DNA of 64,000 nucleotides from Pelomonas sp051857475 (GCF_051857475.1 NZ_JBPZGZ010000002.1:372001-436000); one strand, 5' to 3'. Positions 25,120-34,138 are shown, numbered from the stretch's first letter. Made by a program: numbers and translations. The notes: generated from the sequence alone by a model not told the origin.

Positions 25120-25611
25120 TCACTTGACGGTCAGTTTGCCAACCATGCCGGCTTCGAAGTGGCCGGGCTGCAGGCAAGCGAACTGGAACTCGCCGGCCTT
25201 GGTGAACTGCCAGACGATTTCGCCACTCTTGCCCGGCTTGACGTGAGCCATGTTCGCGTCGGCGTGCTCCATCTCTGGGAACTTCTTCATCAGCTCGGCG
25301 TGCTCCGCGATGGCCTTCTTGGTCCCAAGCACCATCTCATGCAGCACCTGGCCGCCGTTGTGGACGACGAACTTGACGGTCTCGCCGCGCTTGACAGTCA
25401 GGTCACCTGGCGTGAACCGCATGCTGTCTGCCATGTCGACCTTGATGGTGCGTGTCACCTTCTTGGGGTCGCCTTCTTGGCCGAAGTCTGTCGCCTCCAC
25501 CTTGGTCGCATCGAACTTGCGCGGCTTGGCATGCTCTTCATCGCCATGAGCAAACGCGGCCGATGAGAGGGCAACCAGCGCTGCCAGGGTCAGTGTGTTC
25601 AATGTCTTCAT
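25120..25611 (-). CDS. Cupredoxin-family periplasmic copper protein
   Basis: 163 residues with a signal peptide ending at AFAHG. The blue-copper fold is shown by SMRFTPGDLTVKRGETVKFVV, then HNGGQVLHEMVLG (His ligand), and FQFACLQPGHFEAGM (Cys, His, Met ligands). Extra HEEHAK and EMEHADANMAHV segments provide more possible ligands. It probably binds or carries copper between the oxidase and CusF. Lies between multicopper oxidase and cusF genes. Confidence 0.92.
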   Translation of the reverse strand: MKTLNTLTLAALVALSSAAFAHGDEEHAKPRKFDATKVEATDFGQEGDPKKVTRTIKVDMADSMRFTPGDLTVKRGETVKFVVHNGGQVLHEMVLGTKKAIAEHAELMKKFPEMEHADANMAHVKPGKSGEIVWQFTKAGEFQFACLQPGHFEAGMVGKLTVK

Positions 25612-25624
25612 TGGGTCTCTTCCT

Positions 25625-26992
25625 TCAATGGCCTTGGTGGCCGCTGGGTTTGCGAACTTGGAGGGTCTTCGTGTCGGCTTGTGGTGCCGCCGCGCGTGCA
25701 GGCTCAGGCATGTCGGCCGTGTATTCGTTAGCGAGGGTGCCCGCCGGATGCTTGTAGGGGCCGGGGTCTGAGTAGTCGCCGCGCTTGACGTCGTCGCGCA
25801 CCTTCACGACGCTGAACATGCCGCCCATGCCTACGGCACCGAACGGCCCCGTGCCGGTCATCATTGGCAGCGTGTTGTCCGGGATGGGCATCTCCATCTC
25901 GGCCATGTCGTGCATGCCCTTGTCGCCCATGACCATGTAGTCGGGCACCAGCTTCGTTATCTTGGCGGCCACGTCGCGGTGGTCGACGCCAATCATGGTC
26001 GGCACGTTGTGCCCCATGGCGTTCATCGTGTGATGGCTCTTGTGGCAGTGGATGGCCCAGTCGCCAGCAACAGCGTCGAACTCGAAGGCTCGCATCTGAC
26101 CGACCGCGACATCCGTCGTCACCTCGGGCCAGCGCGCGCTCTTCGGGACCCAGCCACCGTCGGTTCCCGTCACCTCGAAATGCGGGCCGTGCATGTGGAT
26201 GGGGTGATTGGTCATCGTCAGGTTGCCCACCCGGATACGCACCCGCTCGCCACTGCGCGCGACGAAGGGGTCGATGCCCGGGAACGCGCGGCTGTTCCAC
26301 GTCCACAGGTTGAAGTCGAGCATCGTGTTGACGCGCGGCGTCGCGCTACCTGGCTCGATGTCGTAGGCGTTGAGGATGAAGCCGTAGTCGCGGTCCACGC
26401 GGTACTGCCTCGGGTCCTTGGGATGGATGATGAACAAGCCCATCATCCCCATGGCCATCTGCACCATTTCGTCGGCGTGCGGGTGGTACATGTGCGTCCC
26501 CGGCCGCTGCAGCACGAACTCGTACATGAAGGTCTTGCCCACGGCGATGGGAGGCTGGGTGAGACCCGTTACGCCGTCCATGCCCGACGGCAGCAGCACG
26601 CCATGCCAATGCACGCTGGTGACCTCGGGCAGCTTGTTCGTGACGAAGATGCGCACGCGGTCGCCCTCGACGGCTTCAATGGTCGGGCCAGGGCTGGAGC
26701 CGTTGTAGCCCCAAAGGTTGGCCTTCATGCCGGGGGCGATTTCGCGAACGACCGGTTCGGCCACGAGGTGGAACTCCTTGACGCCGTCCTTCATGCGCCA
26801 TGGCAGTGACCAGCCGTTGAGGGTCACCAGAGGATTGAAGGGGCGACCATTGGGAGGCGCCGGTGGAATCTGCGTCGTGGCCGCCGTCTGGATGACAGCT
26901 TCCGGAAGCGAGGCCGCGCCGACACGGCTGACTGCGGCAGCGCCAATGAAGGTGGCGCCAGCCGTCTTGAAGAAGGTTCTGCGGTTGTTCAT
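25625..26992 (-). CDS. Multicopper oxidase, Tat-exported
   Basis: 455 residues. The N-terminus NNRRTFFKTAGATF fits a Tat signal, so it is folded with copper before export. Copper ligand motifs are all visible: SVHWHG, HMYHPHADE, HPIHMHGPHF and HCHKSHHTM. It would oxidise Cu(I) to less toxic Cu(II) in the periplasm. A Met-rich region (MVMGDKGMHDMAEMEMP) near the C-terminus may bind Cu(I). Size is smaller than classic CopA/PcoA. Downstream of a TolC-like lipoprotein, upstream of the cupredoxin. Confidence 0.94.
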   Translation of the reverse strand: MNNRRTFFKTAGATFIGAAAVSRVGAASLPEAVIQTAATTQIPPAPPNGRPFNPLVTLNGWSLPWRMKDGVKEFHLVAEPVVREIAPGMKANLWGYNGSSPGPTIEAVEGDRVRIFVTNKLPEVTSVHWHGVLLPSGMDGVTGLTQPPIAVGKTFMYEFVLQRPGTHMYHPHADEMVQMAMGMMGLFIIHPKDPRQYRVDRDYGFILNAYDIEPGSATPRVNTMLDFNLWTWNSRAFPGIDPFVARSGERVRIRVGNLTMTNHPIHMHGPHFEVTGTDGGWVPKSARWPEVTTDVAVGQMRAFEFDAVAGDWAIHCHKSHHTMNAMGHNVPTMIGVDHRDVAAKITKLVPDYMVMGDKGMHDMAEMEMPIPDNTLPMMTGTGPFGAVGMGGMFSVVKVRDDVKRGDYSDPGPYKHPAGTLANEYTADMPEPARAAAPQADTKTLQVRKPSGHQGH

Positions 26993-27003
26993 CGTGGAGT
27001 CTT

Positions 27004-28401
27004 TCAGTGGCCGCCCTGTTCGGCGGCGGCTGCCTTGGCAGGGCCCATGGCGGGGCTGCCGCTGGGAGAGCGGCCCGTCAGCGCGGTCTGCAGGTTGGTC
27101 TCCGCAATCCAGTAGTCGCGCTGGGCTTCGATGGCAGCAGTCACGGTCGTGACCTGGTCACGCGCATCGGCGAGCAGTTCGAAGACGCTGGAGAGCATCC
27201 CGTTGTAGCGAAGCATGTTCTCCTCGGAGATGCGTTTGCGCAGCGGGACGACCTCATCGCGGTAGTGCCTGGCCAGGTCGAAGGCAGTGCGGTATGCGGA
27301 GTAGGACTCGCGGACCTCCGAGCGCGCGTTCACGGCGACCTCGGCCGTGCGGTGAAGCGACTGCATATAGGTCGCCTCGGCACGCGCGGTGCGTGCGGAA
27401 CCGAAGTCGAAGAGCGGCAGCTGCAACTCGACCTCAAAGCCGTTCTGCCGGCGCTCGCCAGTCTGGCTCTTGTTGGCGTAGCCGGCATCAAGCACGTTGA
27501 TGAAACGGGTGCCCCGAGTCAGCCCGAGCGATTTGGCGGTGGCCTCGGTGCTGCGCTTGGCCATCAGGACGTCCAGACGCTTCTCGATGGCGGTCTGCTC
27601 GGCGTCCTTGGGCTCGAGAGGCGTCTTGGGCAGCTCGGGGAGATGCTCAGGGAGCTTGAAAGCCAACTGTTCGCCGGACAAGCCCAGTACGCGGACCAGC
27701 TTCTCCCGCTCGGCGACCGCCTGGTGGCGTGCTCGGGCCAGGTTGGCGGTGGCATCGGCATAGAAGGCCTGCTCTCGCATCTGGGCGAGCTTGCTGAAGT
27801 TGCCGGCCAGCAGCATGCGACGCGCGAGGTCGTTGGATGCATCGGCTGCGTCCTTGACTTGCTCGTAGTAGCCGACGAGGTCTTGCGCGGCGACGGCGCC
27901 GAAGAACGCCTTGCGCGCCTCAGCAGCGACGCCGACCGCGTCGAACGCAGCCTGGTACTGCGCCTGCTCAAGCTGCCGCTGTGCCACTTCGCTTGCCACA
28001 GGCAGTGTCAGCAGGCCGAGCAGATTGAACATCACCGAACGGTCAATCTCTGTGATGCCTCCCCCACTCAGGCGCCCGAAACTGAAAGTCGGGTTGGTCA
28101 GGCGCCCTGCGCGCACCCGGTCAGCCTCGGCGATGCCAAGCTCAGAGAAGCTCGCCTGGAGGCCTCGGTTGTTGAGCAGCGCAAGCTCCACGGCGCCGTC
28201 CGCCGTAAGGGGCTGCTTGAGCAGCTCCGCAACCCGTGCGCTGACGGAATCGACGTCCGACGTCGACCGCTGGATGGTCACGTTCTGACCGGTACGCTCT
28301 TTGGTCAGCTCGGAGACCCTGCCGGCGCCGCCGTCCGGCGAAAAGGACGCGCAGCCAGACAGGACCAGCGACGCGGCCGCTGCAGCTGTCAATCGCATCA
28401 T
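27004..28401 (-). CDS. TolC-family outer-membrane lipoprotein
   Basis: 465 residues from ATG 28401; AAGGAGG lies directly upstream. The start is a lipoprotein signal, LTAAAAASLVLSGC. OEP repeats follow (TADGAVELALLNNRGLQASF, and later ESYSAYRTAFDLARHYRDEV). The frame runs open upstream to 28758 because of an apparent one-base shift in the gene before it; the ribosome site and lipobox show that 28401 is the real start. Second outer-membrane channel of the copper block. It may partner with the multicopper oxidase group or act with CusA/B as an alternative duct. Confidence 0.85.
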   Translation of the reverse strand: MMRLTAAAAASLVLSGCASFSPDGGAGRVSELTKERTGQNVTIQRSTSDVDSVSARVAELLKQPLTADGAVELALLNNRGLQASFSELGIAEADRVRAGRLTNPTFSFGRLSGGGITEIDRSVMFNLLGLLTLPVASEVAQRQLEQAQYQAAFDAVGVAAEARKAFFGAVAAQDLVGYYEQVKDAADASNDLARRMLLAGNFSKLAQMREQAFYADATANLARARHQAVAEREKLVRVLGLSGEQLAFKLPEHLPELPKTPLEPKDAEQTAIEKRLDVLMAKRSTEATAKSLGLTRGTRFINVLDAGYANKSQTGERRQNGFEVELQLPLFDFGSARTARAEATYMQSLHRTAEVAVNARSEVRESYSAYRTAFDLARHYRDEVVPLRKRISEENMLRYNGMLSSVFELLADARDQVTTVTAAIEAQRDYWIAETNLQTALTGRSPSGSPAMGPAKAAAAEQGGH

Positions 28402-28758
28402 TGTTTGCCTCCTTGCTTGTGATGACCGCCGTGTGCTTGCCGAGGCCTTGCCGGCAGGTGCTGATGCAGCCATCGGCATCGCGGGAGCTGACATGCCGGA
28501 CATGCCGGACATGCCGGACATGTCGTGGCCAGCATGCCCGCCACCAGCGCCCGTTCCTTGCAGGGCGTCGTTGAGCGCACGCCAGTCGCCAGGCTTGGCG
28601 TCTTGCCAGGGCTTGTAGTCAGCGAAGGCCGACTGATACCGCAACGGCGGCACCGGGGTCTTGGCGCCGGTCGGGTCAGGCCGAGTGGACTGGGCGAGCG
28701 CGAGCATGGGCGCGCACAGCACCGCCGCCGGCATCAGCCAGTGAAAGAGGTTGTTCAT
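28398..28758 (-). pseudogene. Met/His-rich periplasmic protein gene, apparent 1-base frameshift near its 3' end
   Basis: A signal peptide (LMPAAVLCAPMLALAQ) begins at ATG 28758. The middle contains GHAGHDMSGMSGMSGMS, encoded by a 9-bp tandem repeat. In the running frame it reads straight into the lipoprotein gene. One base over, the end reads AHGGHHKQGGKQ with a stop at 28398-28400 that overlaps the next ATG. This His-rich end is the natural one. So the ancestral gene was probably separate, about 120 residues, ending 28398. The shift lies at about 28440. Either a real mutation making a 584-residue fusion or a sequencing error. Copper-binding role inferred from Met/His content. Confidence 0.65.
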
Positions 28759-28872
28759 TGTTCGAAACCATGTGGGTCATCGGCTCGGCATCGCCATAGC
28801 CGGAGGACTCTCGCTACGGCCGCCAAGCGGACGCGCGAGCCCAGTCAGGCCTCCCTCGGAGGCCTTGATGGG

Positions 28873-29259
28873 TCAGATGGTTCGGGGAGGGCGCTCCTGG
28901 CCGTCCGACAGGAAGCTGGGTGCAGGTGTCGAAAGGTCCGGGAACTTGATAGCAGGCAGCGCTTCAGGCTCGGGCAATGCCGGGAATTCGCTCAGCAAAG
29001 GGGTCAGCGAGCAGAACGCCGAGCACATATTGCACTTGTCGGTTGCCTCATGGTCGTGCCCCTCATGGTGGCCTGAGCCGCTGTGGTCATGGCCGGCTTC
29101 ATGATGGTCCATGCCGTGATGAACAGCGTGCTCGCCGACGCGCATCTCGCTCTGCATGCCCGAACTGCCGACCGGGCACAGCATTGCCCCTGCCACCGCA
29201 CCCCGGATGGGAAGCAGGACAGCTAGCAACAGCAGCAGCCAGATTCGAGCGAGTTTCAA
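28873..29259 (-). CDS. His-rich secreted protein of the copper block, DUF2946-like
   Basis: 128 residues with a signal peptide (IWLLLLLAVLLPIRGAVA). A His-rich middle (HAVHHGMDHHEAGHDHSGSG, then HHEGHDH) is followed by CNMCSAFC, then a Pro-rich tail ending FLSDGQERPPRTI. The CxxCxxxC pattern and tail resemble DUF2946/CopL-like copper-linked proteins. Likely a periplasmic Cu sponge. First gene of the minus-strand copper operon, behind the MerR-type promoter at 29308-29338. Confidence 0.78.
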   Translation of the reverse strand: MKLARIWLLLLLAVLLPIRGAVAGAMLCPVGSSGMQSEMRVGEHAVHHGMDHHEAGHDHSGSGHHEGHDHEATDKCNMCSAFCSLTPLLSEFPALPEPEALPAIKFPDLSTPAPSFLSDGQERPPRTI

Positions 29260-29307
29260 AGGTCAGTGCAGTCGGTTGGGCAGTCTTCAAGGTGAGACTA
29301 CTTATGC

Positions 29308-29338
29308 ATCCTAAACCTTGTCACTGTGACAAGGTCAA
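29308..29338 (-). promoter_or_regulatory. MerR-type promoter of the cus/cop operon
   Basis: On the minus strand, TTGACC (29333-29338) and TAGGAT (29308-29313) are 19 bp apart. The dyad CCTTGTCAC-T-GTGACAAGG at 29316-29334 has perfect 9-bp arms. The spacing suggests CueR control of the whole 29.3-18.4 kb operon. The dyad sequence is not identical to the other three CueR-like sites. Confidence 0.7.
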
Positions 29339-29388
29339 GCGGGTAGCGCCTCGTGTCATCTGACGGGCCGCCGGCCTACATTGACCGG

Positions 29389-29766
29389 ATGAAGACACCA
29401 TCCCTCCTCTCCGCAGCAGTGCTGCTAGCCCTCTCACACGCCGCGAATGCCGAGCTGGTCCCCGTCCAGTGGGATGCAGCCGGACAGTTCAGCAAGGAAC
29501 TGCCCATCCCGCCGGGCAAGTTTGTCGAGGTATGCGAGAAGCTGGTTGAAGGCGCCAAGGTGGACTGGTCCTTCGAGGCGGCCGGCCCGGTCGATTTCAA
29601 CGTTCACTATCACGAGGGCAAGGAAGTCCGCTTCCCGGCCAAGAAGGCTCAGGTCGCCCAAGACCAGGGAACACTGGAGGCGACGCTGAAGCAGACCTAC
29701 TGCTGGATGTGGTCGAACAAGGGCACGACGCCCCTGAAGCTGCAGTTCAAGCTCGCGAAGGGCTGA
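29389..29766 (+). CDS. Unrecognised periplasmic protein beside the copper operon
   Basis: 125 residues from ATG 29389 with a clear signal peptide (LLSAAVLLALSHAANA). The mature part is beta-rich with VDFNVHYHEGKEV and a CWMWSNKG motif (Cys, Trp-Met-Trp), a possible metal or cofactor contact. Divergent from the copper operon, sharing its promoter region, so it may be regulated together. The VHYHEGKEV stretch could bind metal. I do not recognise the family. Confidence 0.7.
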   Translation: MKTPSLLSAAVLLALSHAANAELVPVQWDAAGQFSKELPIPPGKFVEVCEKLVEGAKVDWSFEAAGPVDFNVHYHEGKEVRFPAKKAQVAQDQGTLEATLKQTYCWMWSNKGTTPLKLQFKLAKG

Positions 29767-29797
29767 CGCACCGCAATTGCCCGACCGAGGCGTACTA

Positions 29798-30601
29798 CTA
29801 CGTGTGGCGCCAGACCTTCACTGCAGATACGAACAGGATGGCAGCGAGCACGGGCAGCAGCACGGCACTTGGAACAACGCCAAGCAGTTGTCCGCCGGCG
29901 GCCGCACCCGCTATTGAGCCCAGCGCCATGGCGAGCACGAAGCGGCGGTTGCCTCGGAGCACCACGAAAGCGCTGTCCCGGCTGAAGCGGATGAAGCCGA
30001 CAACCATCGTCGGCAGGCTGATGGCAACAGAGAGGCTGCCCGCGAGCTTGATGTTGGCACCGAACAGCAGGATGAGAGTCGGGATGAGCAACTCCCCGCC
30101 AGCCACTCCCATCACGGCGGCTACGACGCCGATGACAAAGCCGGCCAGCAGCCCTGCCACGACCTGCGCTGGACCATGCAGCAAAGCGCCATCTGAGTGG
30201 ACGCCATGCGCGAACAGCAGCACGGCGGCGATGGCAAGCAACATGACGCTGATGACCTGGTAGAGCCGGCGGTTGCTGAGCTTCGTGGCCCATCCTGCGC
30301 CAAACCAGGCGCCCATCAAACTGCCGCCAAGGAGATTGACGATGCTGGGCCAGTTGGCAGCAATTTCCTGCGCGGGCACCGAGCCCATGCGAAAGAACAA
30401 GGCGCTCGTCACCACAATCAAGCTCATCGCCTTGTTCAGGATGACGGCGTGAAGCGCAATGAAGCCGAACAGCCCGATGAGGAGGGGGAGACGGAACTCT
30501 GCACCTCCAAGACCGATAAGTCCGCCCAGGATGCCGACGCCTGCGCCAGCGAGCGAAGCGCCCAAGATACGTTGCGGGGTCTCCGCCAAGACGGTCGTCA
30601 T
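29798..30601 (-). CDS. TauE/SafE (TSUP) family permease
   Basis: 267 residues from ATG 30601. Two related halves, each starting with a Gly-rich membrane motif (LGGLIGLGGAEFRLPLL and GVVAAVMGVAGGELLIPTL). About eight membrane segments. TSUP proteins export sulfur-containing or organic anions; substrate unknown here. It lies at the 3' end of copA-cueR on the same strand, so it is likely co-expressed under copper control. A sulfite/thiol exporter would fit metal stress but this is inference. Confidence 0.85.
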   Translation of the reverse strand: MTTVLAETPQRILGASLAGAGVGILGGLIGLGGAEFRLPLLIGLFGFIALHAVILNKAMSLIVVTSALFFRMGSVPAQEIAANWPSIVNLLGGSLMGAWFGAGWATKLSNRRLYQVISVMLLAIAAVLLFAHGVHSDGALLHGPAQVVAGLLAGFVIGVVAAVMGVAGGELLIPTLILLFGANIKLAGSLSVAISLPTMVVGFIRFSRDSAFVVLRGNRRFVLAMALGSIAGAAAGGQLLGVVPSAVLLPVLAAILFVSAVKVWRHT

Positions 30602-30692
30602 GTTGAGATTGTGAAACGGACAGACGGACGGCTGCAGCGCCCGGACGCGCCGCAGCCAGCGGCCGTAAGTTGCGACTCTCAGCGACAGCGGC

Positions 30693-31163
30693 CTAGTTGG
30701 CCTTGTGCGCCTGGCGCCCGGGTCGCAGACCCGCCGTCTTGCCGTGCGGGGCGTGCGGCACGGCAGGCGCGTCCTGTGCGAGGGACTCGATGATGGGGCA
30801 GTCCGGCCGGTCATCGCCGTGGCAGCAGTGAACGAGATGTTCCAGCGTGGCCTTCATCGCCTGCAGTTCCTTGAGCTTCTCGTCCAGCTCGACGATGTGG
30901 GCCTGAGCGAGCGCGCGCACCTGCCGGCTCGGTCGCTTGCGGTTCTGCCACAGACCTAGCAGCTCGCGAATCTGCTCGATGGAGAACCCCAGGTCCCGAG
31001 ACTGCCGGATGAAGCGCAGCGTTGACACCTCCTTGTCGGTGTACTGCCTGTACCCGGACTCGGTGCGCGCCGCCTCAGGGAACAGGCCGACGCTCTCGTA
31101 GTGCCGAATCATCTTGGCCGATACGCCCGACGCTTTCGCCGCTTCGCCGATGTTCATGCTCAT
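30693..31163 (-). CDS. cueR: CueR-type copper-responsive MerR regulator
   Basis: 156 residues from ATG 31163 (ATG 31157 also possible). N-terminal winged helix (IGEAAKASGVSAKMIRHYES), then dimer helix. The metal loop CCHGDDRPDCPI has the CueR cysteines. It senses Cu(I)/Ag(I) with high affinity and untwists the promoter. Nine bases after the copA stop, so part of that operon. Candidate targets are the 19-bp-spacer promoters at 29308, 33629, 33709 and 35363. Confidence 0.93.
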   Translation of the reverse strand: MSMNIGEAAKASGVSAKMIRHYESVGLFPEAARTESGYRQYTDKEVSTLRFIRQSRDLGFSIEQIRELLGLWQNRKRPSRQVRALAQAHIVELDEKLKELQAMKATLEHLVHCCHGDDRPDCPIIESLAQDAPAVPHAPHGKTAGLRPGRQAHKAN

Positions 31164-31172
31164 CTCGGGTCC

Positions 31173-33599
31173 TTATCCAATCGTGGTTCGTGCCGCAGGT
31201 GCGTCGGCCGTCGCGCGCCAGCGCCGGAGCGTCAGTGCGTTGAGGACAACGCTCACGCTGCTGAAGGCCATGGCGGCACCGGCAATGATGGGGTTCAGCA
31301 AACCCAACGCAGCCAGTGGGATGCCCAGCACGTTGTAGCCGAACGCCCAGAACAGGCCTTGCTTGATTTTTGAGTAGGTGCGGCGCGACACGTCCAGCGA
31401 GTCGGCCACCAGTCGCGGGTCGCCGCGCATCAGCGTGATACCGGCGGTCTCGGTCGCAACGTCGGCTCCGCCCGCCATCGCGTAGGAAACGGACGCAGCA
31501 GCCAGCGCGGGGCCGTCGTTCAGGCCATCGCCGACGAAGGCCACCACTTCGCCCTGGTCGCGCAACTGTTTGACGACAGCCGCCTTGTCGCCCGGCAGGA
31601 CTTCAGCTCGCACCTCGTCGATGCCCAACTGGCTCGCGACCGCCTGTGCGGCGCCCTGGTTGTCCCCCGTCAGCATGACCGTCTTTATGCCAAGTTCATG
31701 GAGACGAGTCACCGCTGAGTGGGCCGTAGCCTTCACCGTGTCGCCGAAAGCGAGCAGGCCGAGGACGCGCCGATGGTCCCCTTCTGAGCCGATGAGCCAC
31801 GACACCGTCTTGCCTTCGCTTTCGAGCCGCCGCGCGGCAGCTCCAGCCGTTCCTTCGTCCAGCCCCAGCTCTCGCAGCAGCCTTGTACTGCCGAGAGAGA
31901 CCTTCTGCCCGCGCACCACGCCCTCGACCCCTCGTCCAGCCAGCGCCGCGACCTGATGGGCTTCAGGGACCGGCACCCGCTCGTCCCGGACCTTGTCCAT
32001 GACCGCCGCAGCCAGAGGATGGCTGCTGGTCTTCTGAAGCGCCGCAGCGAACCTGAGCACCTCATCGCGGCTTGAACCCTCTGCGGGCACCACAGCTGCA
32101 AGTGACGGCTTTCCCTCGGTGAGGGTTCCCGTCTTGTCGAAGGCGACAACGGTGACGCCATGGGCAATCTCAAGTGCTTCGGCGTCCTTGATGAGGATGC
32201 CATGGCGGGCCGCTACGCCGGTGCCAGCCATGATGGCGGTTGGAGTGGCCAGGCCAAGTGCACACGGGCAGGCGATGACCAGGACAGCGACGGCGTTGAT
32301 GAGCGCAGCTTCCCAGTTGCCGGTAAGCAGCACCCAGCCCAGGAAGGTGGCGAGGGCAATGCCCAGCACGACGGGTACGAACACGGCGCTGACGCGGTCG
32401 ACGATGCGCTGGATGGGCGCCTTGGCAGCCTGGGCCGACTCGACCATGCGGATGATGCGGGCGAGCGTCGTCTCGGCGCCGATGGCCGTGGTGCGCACGG
32501 CCAGGAGGCCCTCCACGTTGATGGCGCCGCCGGTCACCTTGTCACCCTCAGCCTTCGCGACCGGGAGGCTCTCGCCAGTGATGAGCGATTCGTCGACGTG
32601 GGTGCGCCCTTCGACGATTTCGCCATCCACGGCCACGCGTTCCCCGGGCCGGACGATGACGACCTCGCCCACCGCCACCTGGTCGACCGGGATTTCCGAC
32701 TCCACGCCGTCCCGCCGCACTCGCGCGGTGGTCGGCCGCAGAGCGTTCAAGGCACGAATGGCATCGGCAGTCTGGCGCTTGGCCCGATGCTCCAGCCACT
32801 TGCCCAGCAGGACCAGGGTGATGACGGCAGTGGACGCCTCGAAATAGAGGTGCGTCATACCGTGCTGGGCGTGCGTGACGAGGAGATAGATGGAGAGGCC
32901 GTAGGCTGCCGAAGTGCCCAGGGCCACAAGAAGGTCCATATTGCCAGCGCAAGCCAGCACCGCCTTCCAGCCGGCCCTGTAGAAACGCCAACCCAGCCAG
33001 AACTGGACGGCGGACGCCAGCGCAAGCTGCACCCATCCGTCCAGGGTCCAGTCCACGCCAAGGAGCTGCAGGAGCATTGGGGCCACCAGCGGCACCGTAA
33101 GCACACCACTGACTGCGACGGGCCACCAGTCAGGGGCACGTCCGCCAGGCTTCGGCGTCTCGTCCTTTAGCTCCCAGGCGGTGTAGCCAGCCTTGTTGAT
33201 GGCGGCCTTCAGCGCGTCGAGCGGCACGGTCGAGAGCACCTGAACGGTGGCCTTCTCCGTGGCTAGGTTGACGGAGGCGCTAGAGACCCCAGGAACCTTA
33301 AGCAGCGCCTTTTCAACCCGAGCCACGCACGACGCGCAGGTCATGCCGTCGACCTGAAGTACGGACTGGGTGGTGGCGACGTCGTAGCCGGCCTTACGGA
33401 CGGCAGCAGCTAGCGTTTCGGCGCTGACTGAGGCATCAGTGCTGACTGACGCTTCTTCAGTCGCCAGGTTCACGCTGGCCGCCTGCACGCCCGGAACCGC
33501 TTTCAACGTCTTTTCAACGCGCAGGACACACGAGGCGCAGGTCATGCCGGTCACCTGCAGCTTGATACCTTGAGGGTTGGGGAGTGCAGCGATGTTCAT
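31173..33599 (-). CDS. copA: Cu(I)-exporting P1B ATPase
   Basis: 808 residues. Two N-terminal HMA domains, each with GMTCASC (Cys21/24 and Cys88/91). Membrane CPC at 444-446 (IACPCALGLATPTA) sets Cu(I)/Ag(I) specificity. The phosphorylated Asp488 is in DKTGTLTEG. Conserved SSHPLA and GDGLNDGPA are present. It pumps cytosolic Cu(I) to the periplasm, where CusF/CusB and the oxidase take it. First gene of copA-cueR-TSUP. Its own promoter with CueR-like box is at 33629-33659. Confidence 0.96.
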   Translation of the reverse strand: MNIAALPNPQGIKLQVTGMTCASCVLRVEKTLKAVPGVQAASVNLATEEASVSTDASVSAETLAAAVRKAGYDVATTQSVLQVDGMTCASCVARVEKALLKVPGVSSASVNLATEKATVQVLSTVPLDALKAAINKAGYTAWELKDETPKPGGRAPDWWPVAVSGVLTVPLVAPMLLQLLGVDWTLDGWVQLALASAVQFWLGWRFYRAGWKAVLACAGNMDLLVALGTSAAYGLSIYLLVTHAQHGMTHLYFEASTAVITLVLLGKWLEHRAKRQTADAIRALNALRPTTARVRRDGVESEIPVDQVAVGEVVIVRPGERVAVDGEIVEGRTHVDESLITGESLPVAKAEGDKVTGGAINVEGLLAVRTTAIGAETTLARIIRMVESAQAAKAPIQRIVDRVSAVFVPVVLGIALATFLGWVLLTGNWEAALINAVAVLVIACPCALGLATPTAIMAGTGVAARHGILIKDAEALEIAHGVTVVAFDKTGTLTEGKPSLAAVVPAEGSSRDEVLRFAAALQKTSSHPLAAAVMDKVRDERVPVPEAHQVAALAGRGVEGVVRGQKVSLGSTRLLRELGLDEGTAGAAARRLESEGKTVSWLIGSEGDHRRVLGLLAFGDTVKATAHSAVTRLHELGIKTVMLTGDNQGAAQAVASQLGIDEVRAEVLPGDKAAVVKQLRDQGEVVAFVGDGLNDGPALAAASVSYAMAGGADVATETAGITLMRGDPRLVADSLDVSRRTYSKIKQGLFWAFGYNVLGIPLAALGLLNPIIAGAAMAFSSVSVVLNALTLRRWRATADAPAARTTIG

Positions 33600-33628
33600 G
33601 GCGACCTCAGATGCAGTGGAATGTTGGC

Positions 33629-33659
33629 ATCGTCAAGGTTCCAACGTTGGGAATGTCAA
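33629..33659 (-). promoter_or_regulatory. CueR-type promoter of copA
   Basis: Minus strand: TTGACA (33654-33659), 19-bp spacer containing CCAACGTTGG, and GACGAT (33629-33634). The spacer length fits MerR-family activation. Placed 30 bp before the copA start. Confidence 0.7.
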
Positions 33660-33708
33660 GCGGACGTTGAATATTCCACATGGACGGGAAGGATTCTGCG
33701 TCATGGCA

Positions 33709-33739
33709 TTGACCTTCCAACTGTGGGAGAGCTGAAAGT
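33709..33739 (+). promoter_or_regulatory. CueR-type promoter of copZ
   Basis: Plus strand: TTGACC (33709-33714), 19-bp spacer starting TTCCAACTGTGGGAG, then GAAAGT (33734-33739). The TTCC...GGGA dyad is like the copA site. Divergent from copA; the two share about 175 bp. Confidence 0.68.
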
Positions 33740-33773
33740 TGCGTCACCAACAACCCAGCATCAGGAACACAGC

Positions 33774-34031
33774 ATGATTGCCTTCGAAGTCAACGACATG
33801 ACCTGCGGCCACTGCATCAGCACCATCACCAAGGCGCTGAAGGCCGCCGACAAGGATGCCAAGGTGCAAATCGACCTGACTACCCACCGCGTGCAGGTCG
33901 AGTCGGCGAGCGCTGATGTAGAAGAACTGGCCGATGCCATCAAGGATGCTGGCTACACGCCGACGCCGGTTTCAACAACGCCGTCCACGGCGCCAGCCAA
34001 GCCGGCCGGCAGCTGCTGCGGCTGCCGCTGA
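33774..34031 (+). CDS. copZ: CopZ-like copper chaperone with Cys-rich tail
   Basis: 85 residues from ATG 33774. A single HMA domain: FEVNDMTCGHC gives Cys11 and Cys14, followed by the usual ferredoxin-like pattern. A Pro/Thr linker leads to a terminal CCGCR, extra cysteines not in classic CopZ. It carries Cu(I) to the ATPases in the cytosol. First gene of the plus-strand set leading to the second ATPase. Confidence 0.92.
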   Translation: MIAFEVNDMTCGHCISTITKALKAADKDAKVQIDLTTHRVQVESASADVEELADAIKDAGYTPTPVSTTPSTAPAKPAGSCCGCR

Positions 34032-34138
34032 GCCGCAAGGCATCAGCGGACAGGAGCGTCCGTAGGCCGGTTCCGCTCATGGGCTTGACGGGCATCTAGC
34101 GCATCGGCATCGTCTATCCCGCTCAATGGGAGAGTGCC

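Noticed and set aside
27007..28422. 471-residue plus-strand frame over the TolC-like gene
   Set aside because: Antisense of a clear lipoprotein/OEP gene; no ribosome site or family match.
27004..28758. A natural 584-residue fusion protein
   Set aside because: Ribosome site, lipobox and the shifted His-rich ending indicate two genes joined by one indel.
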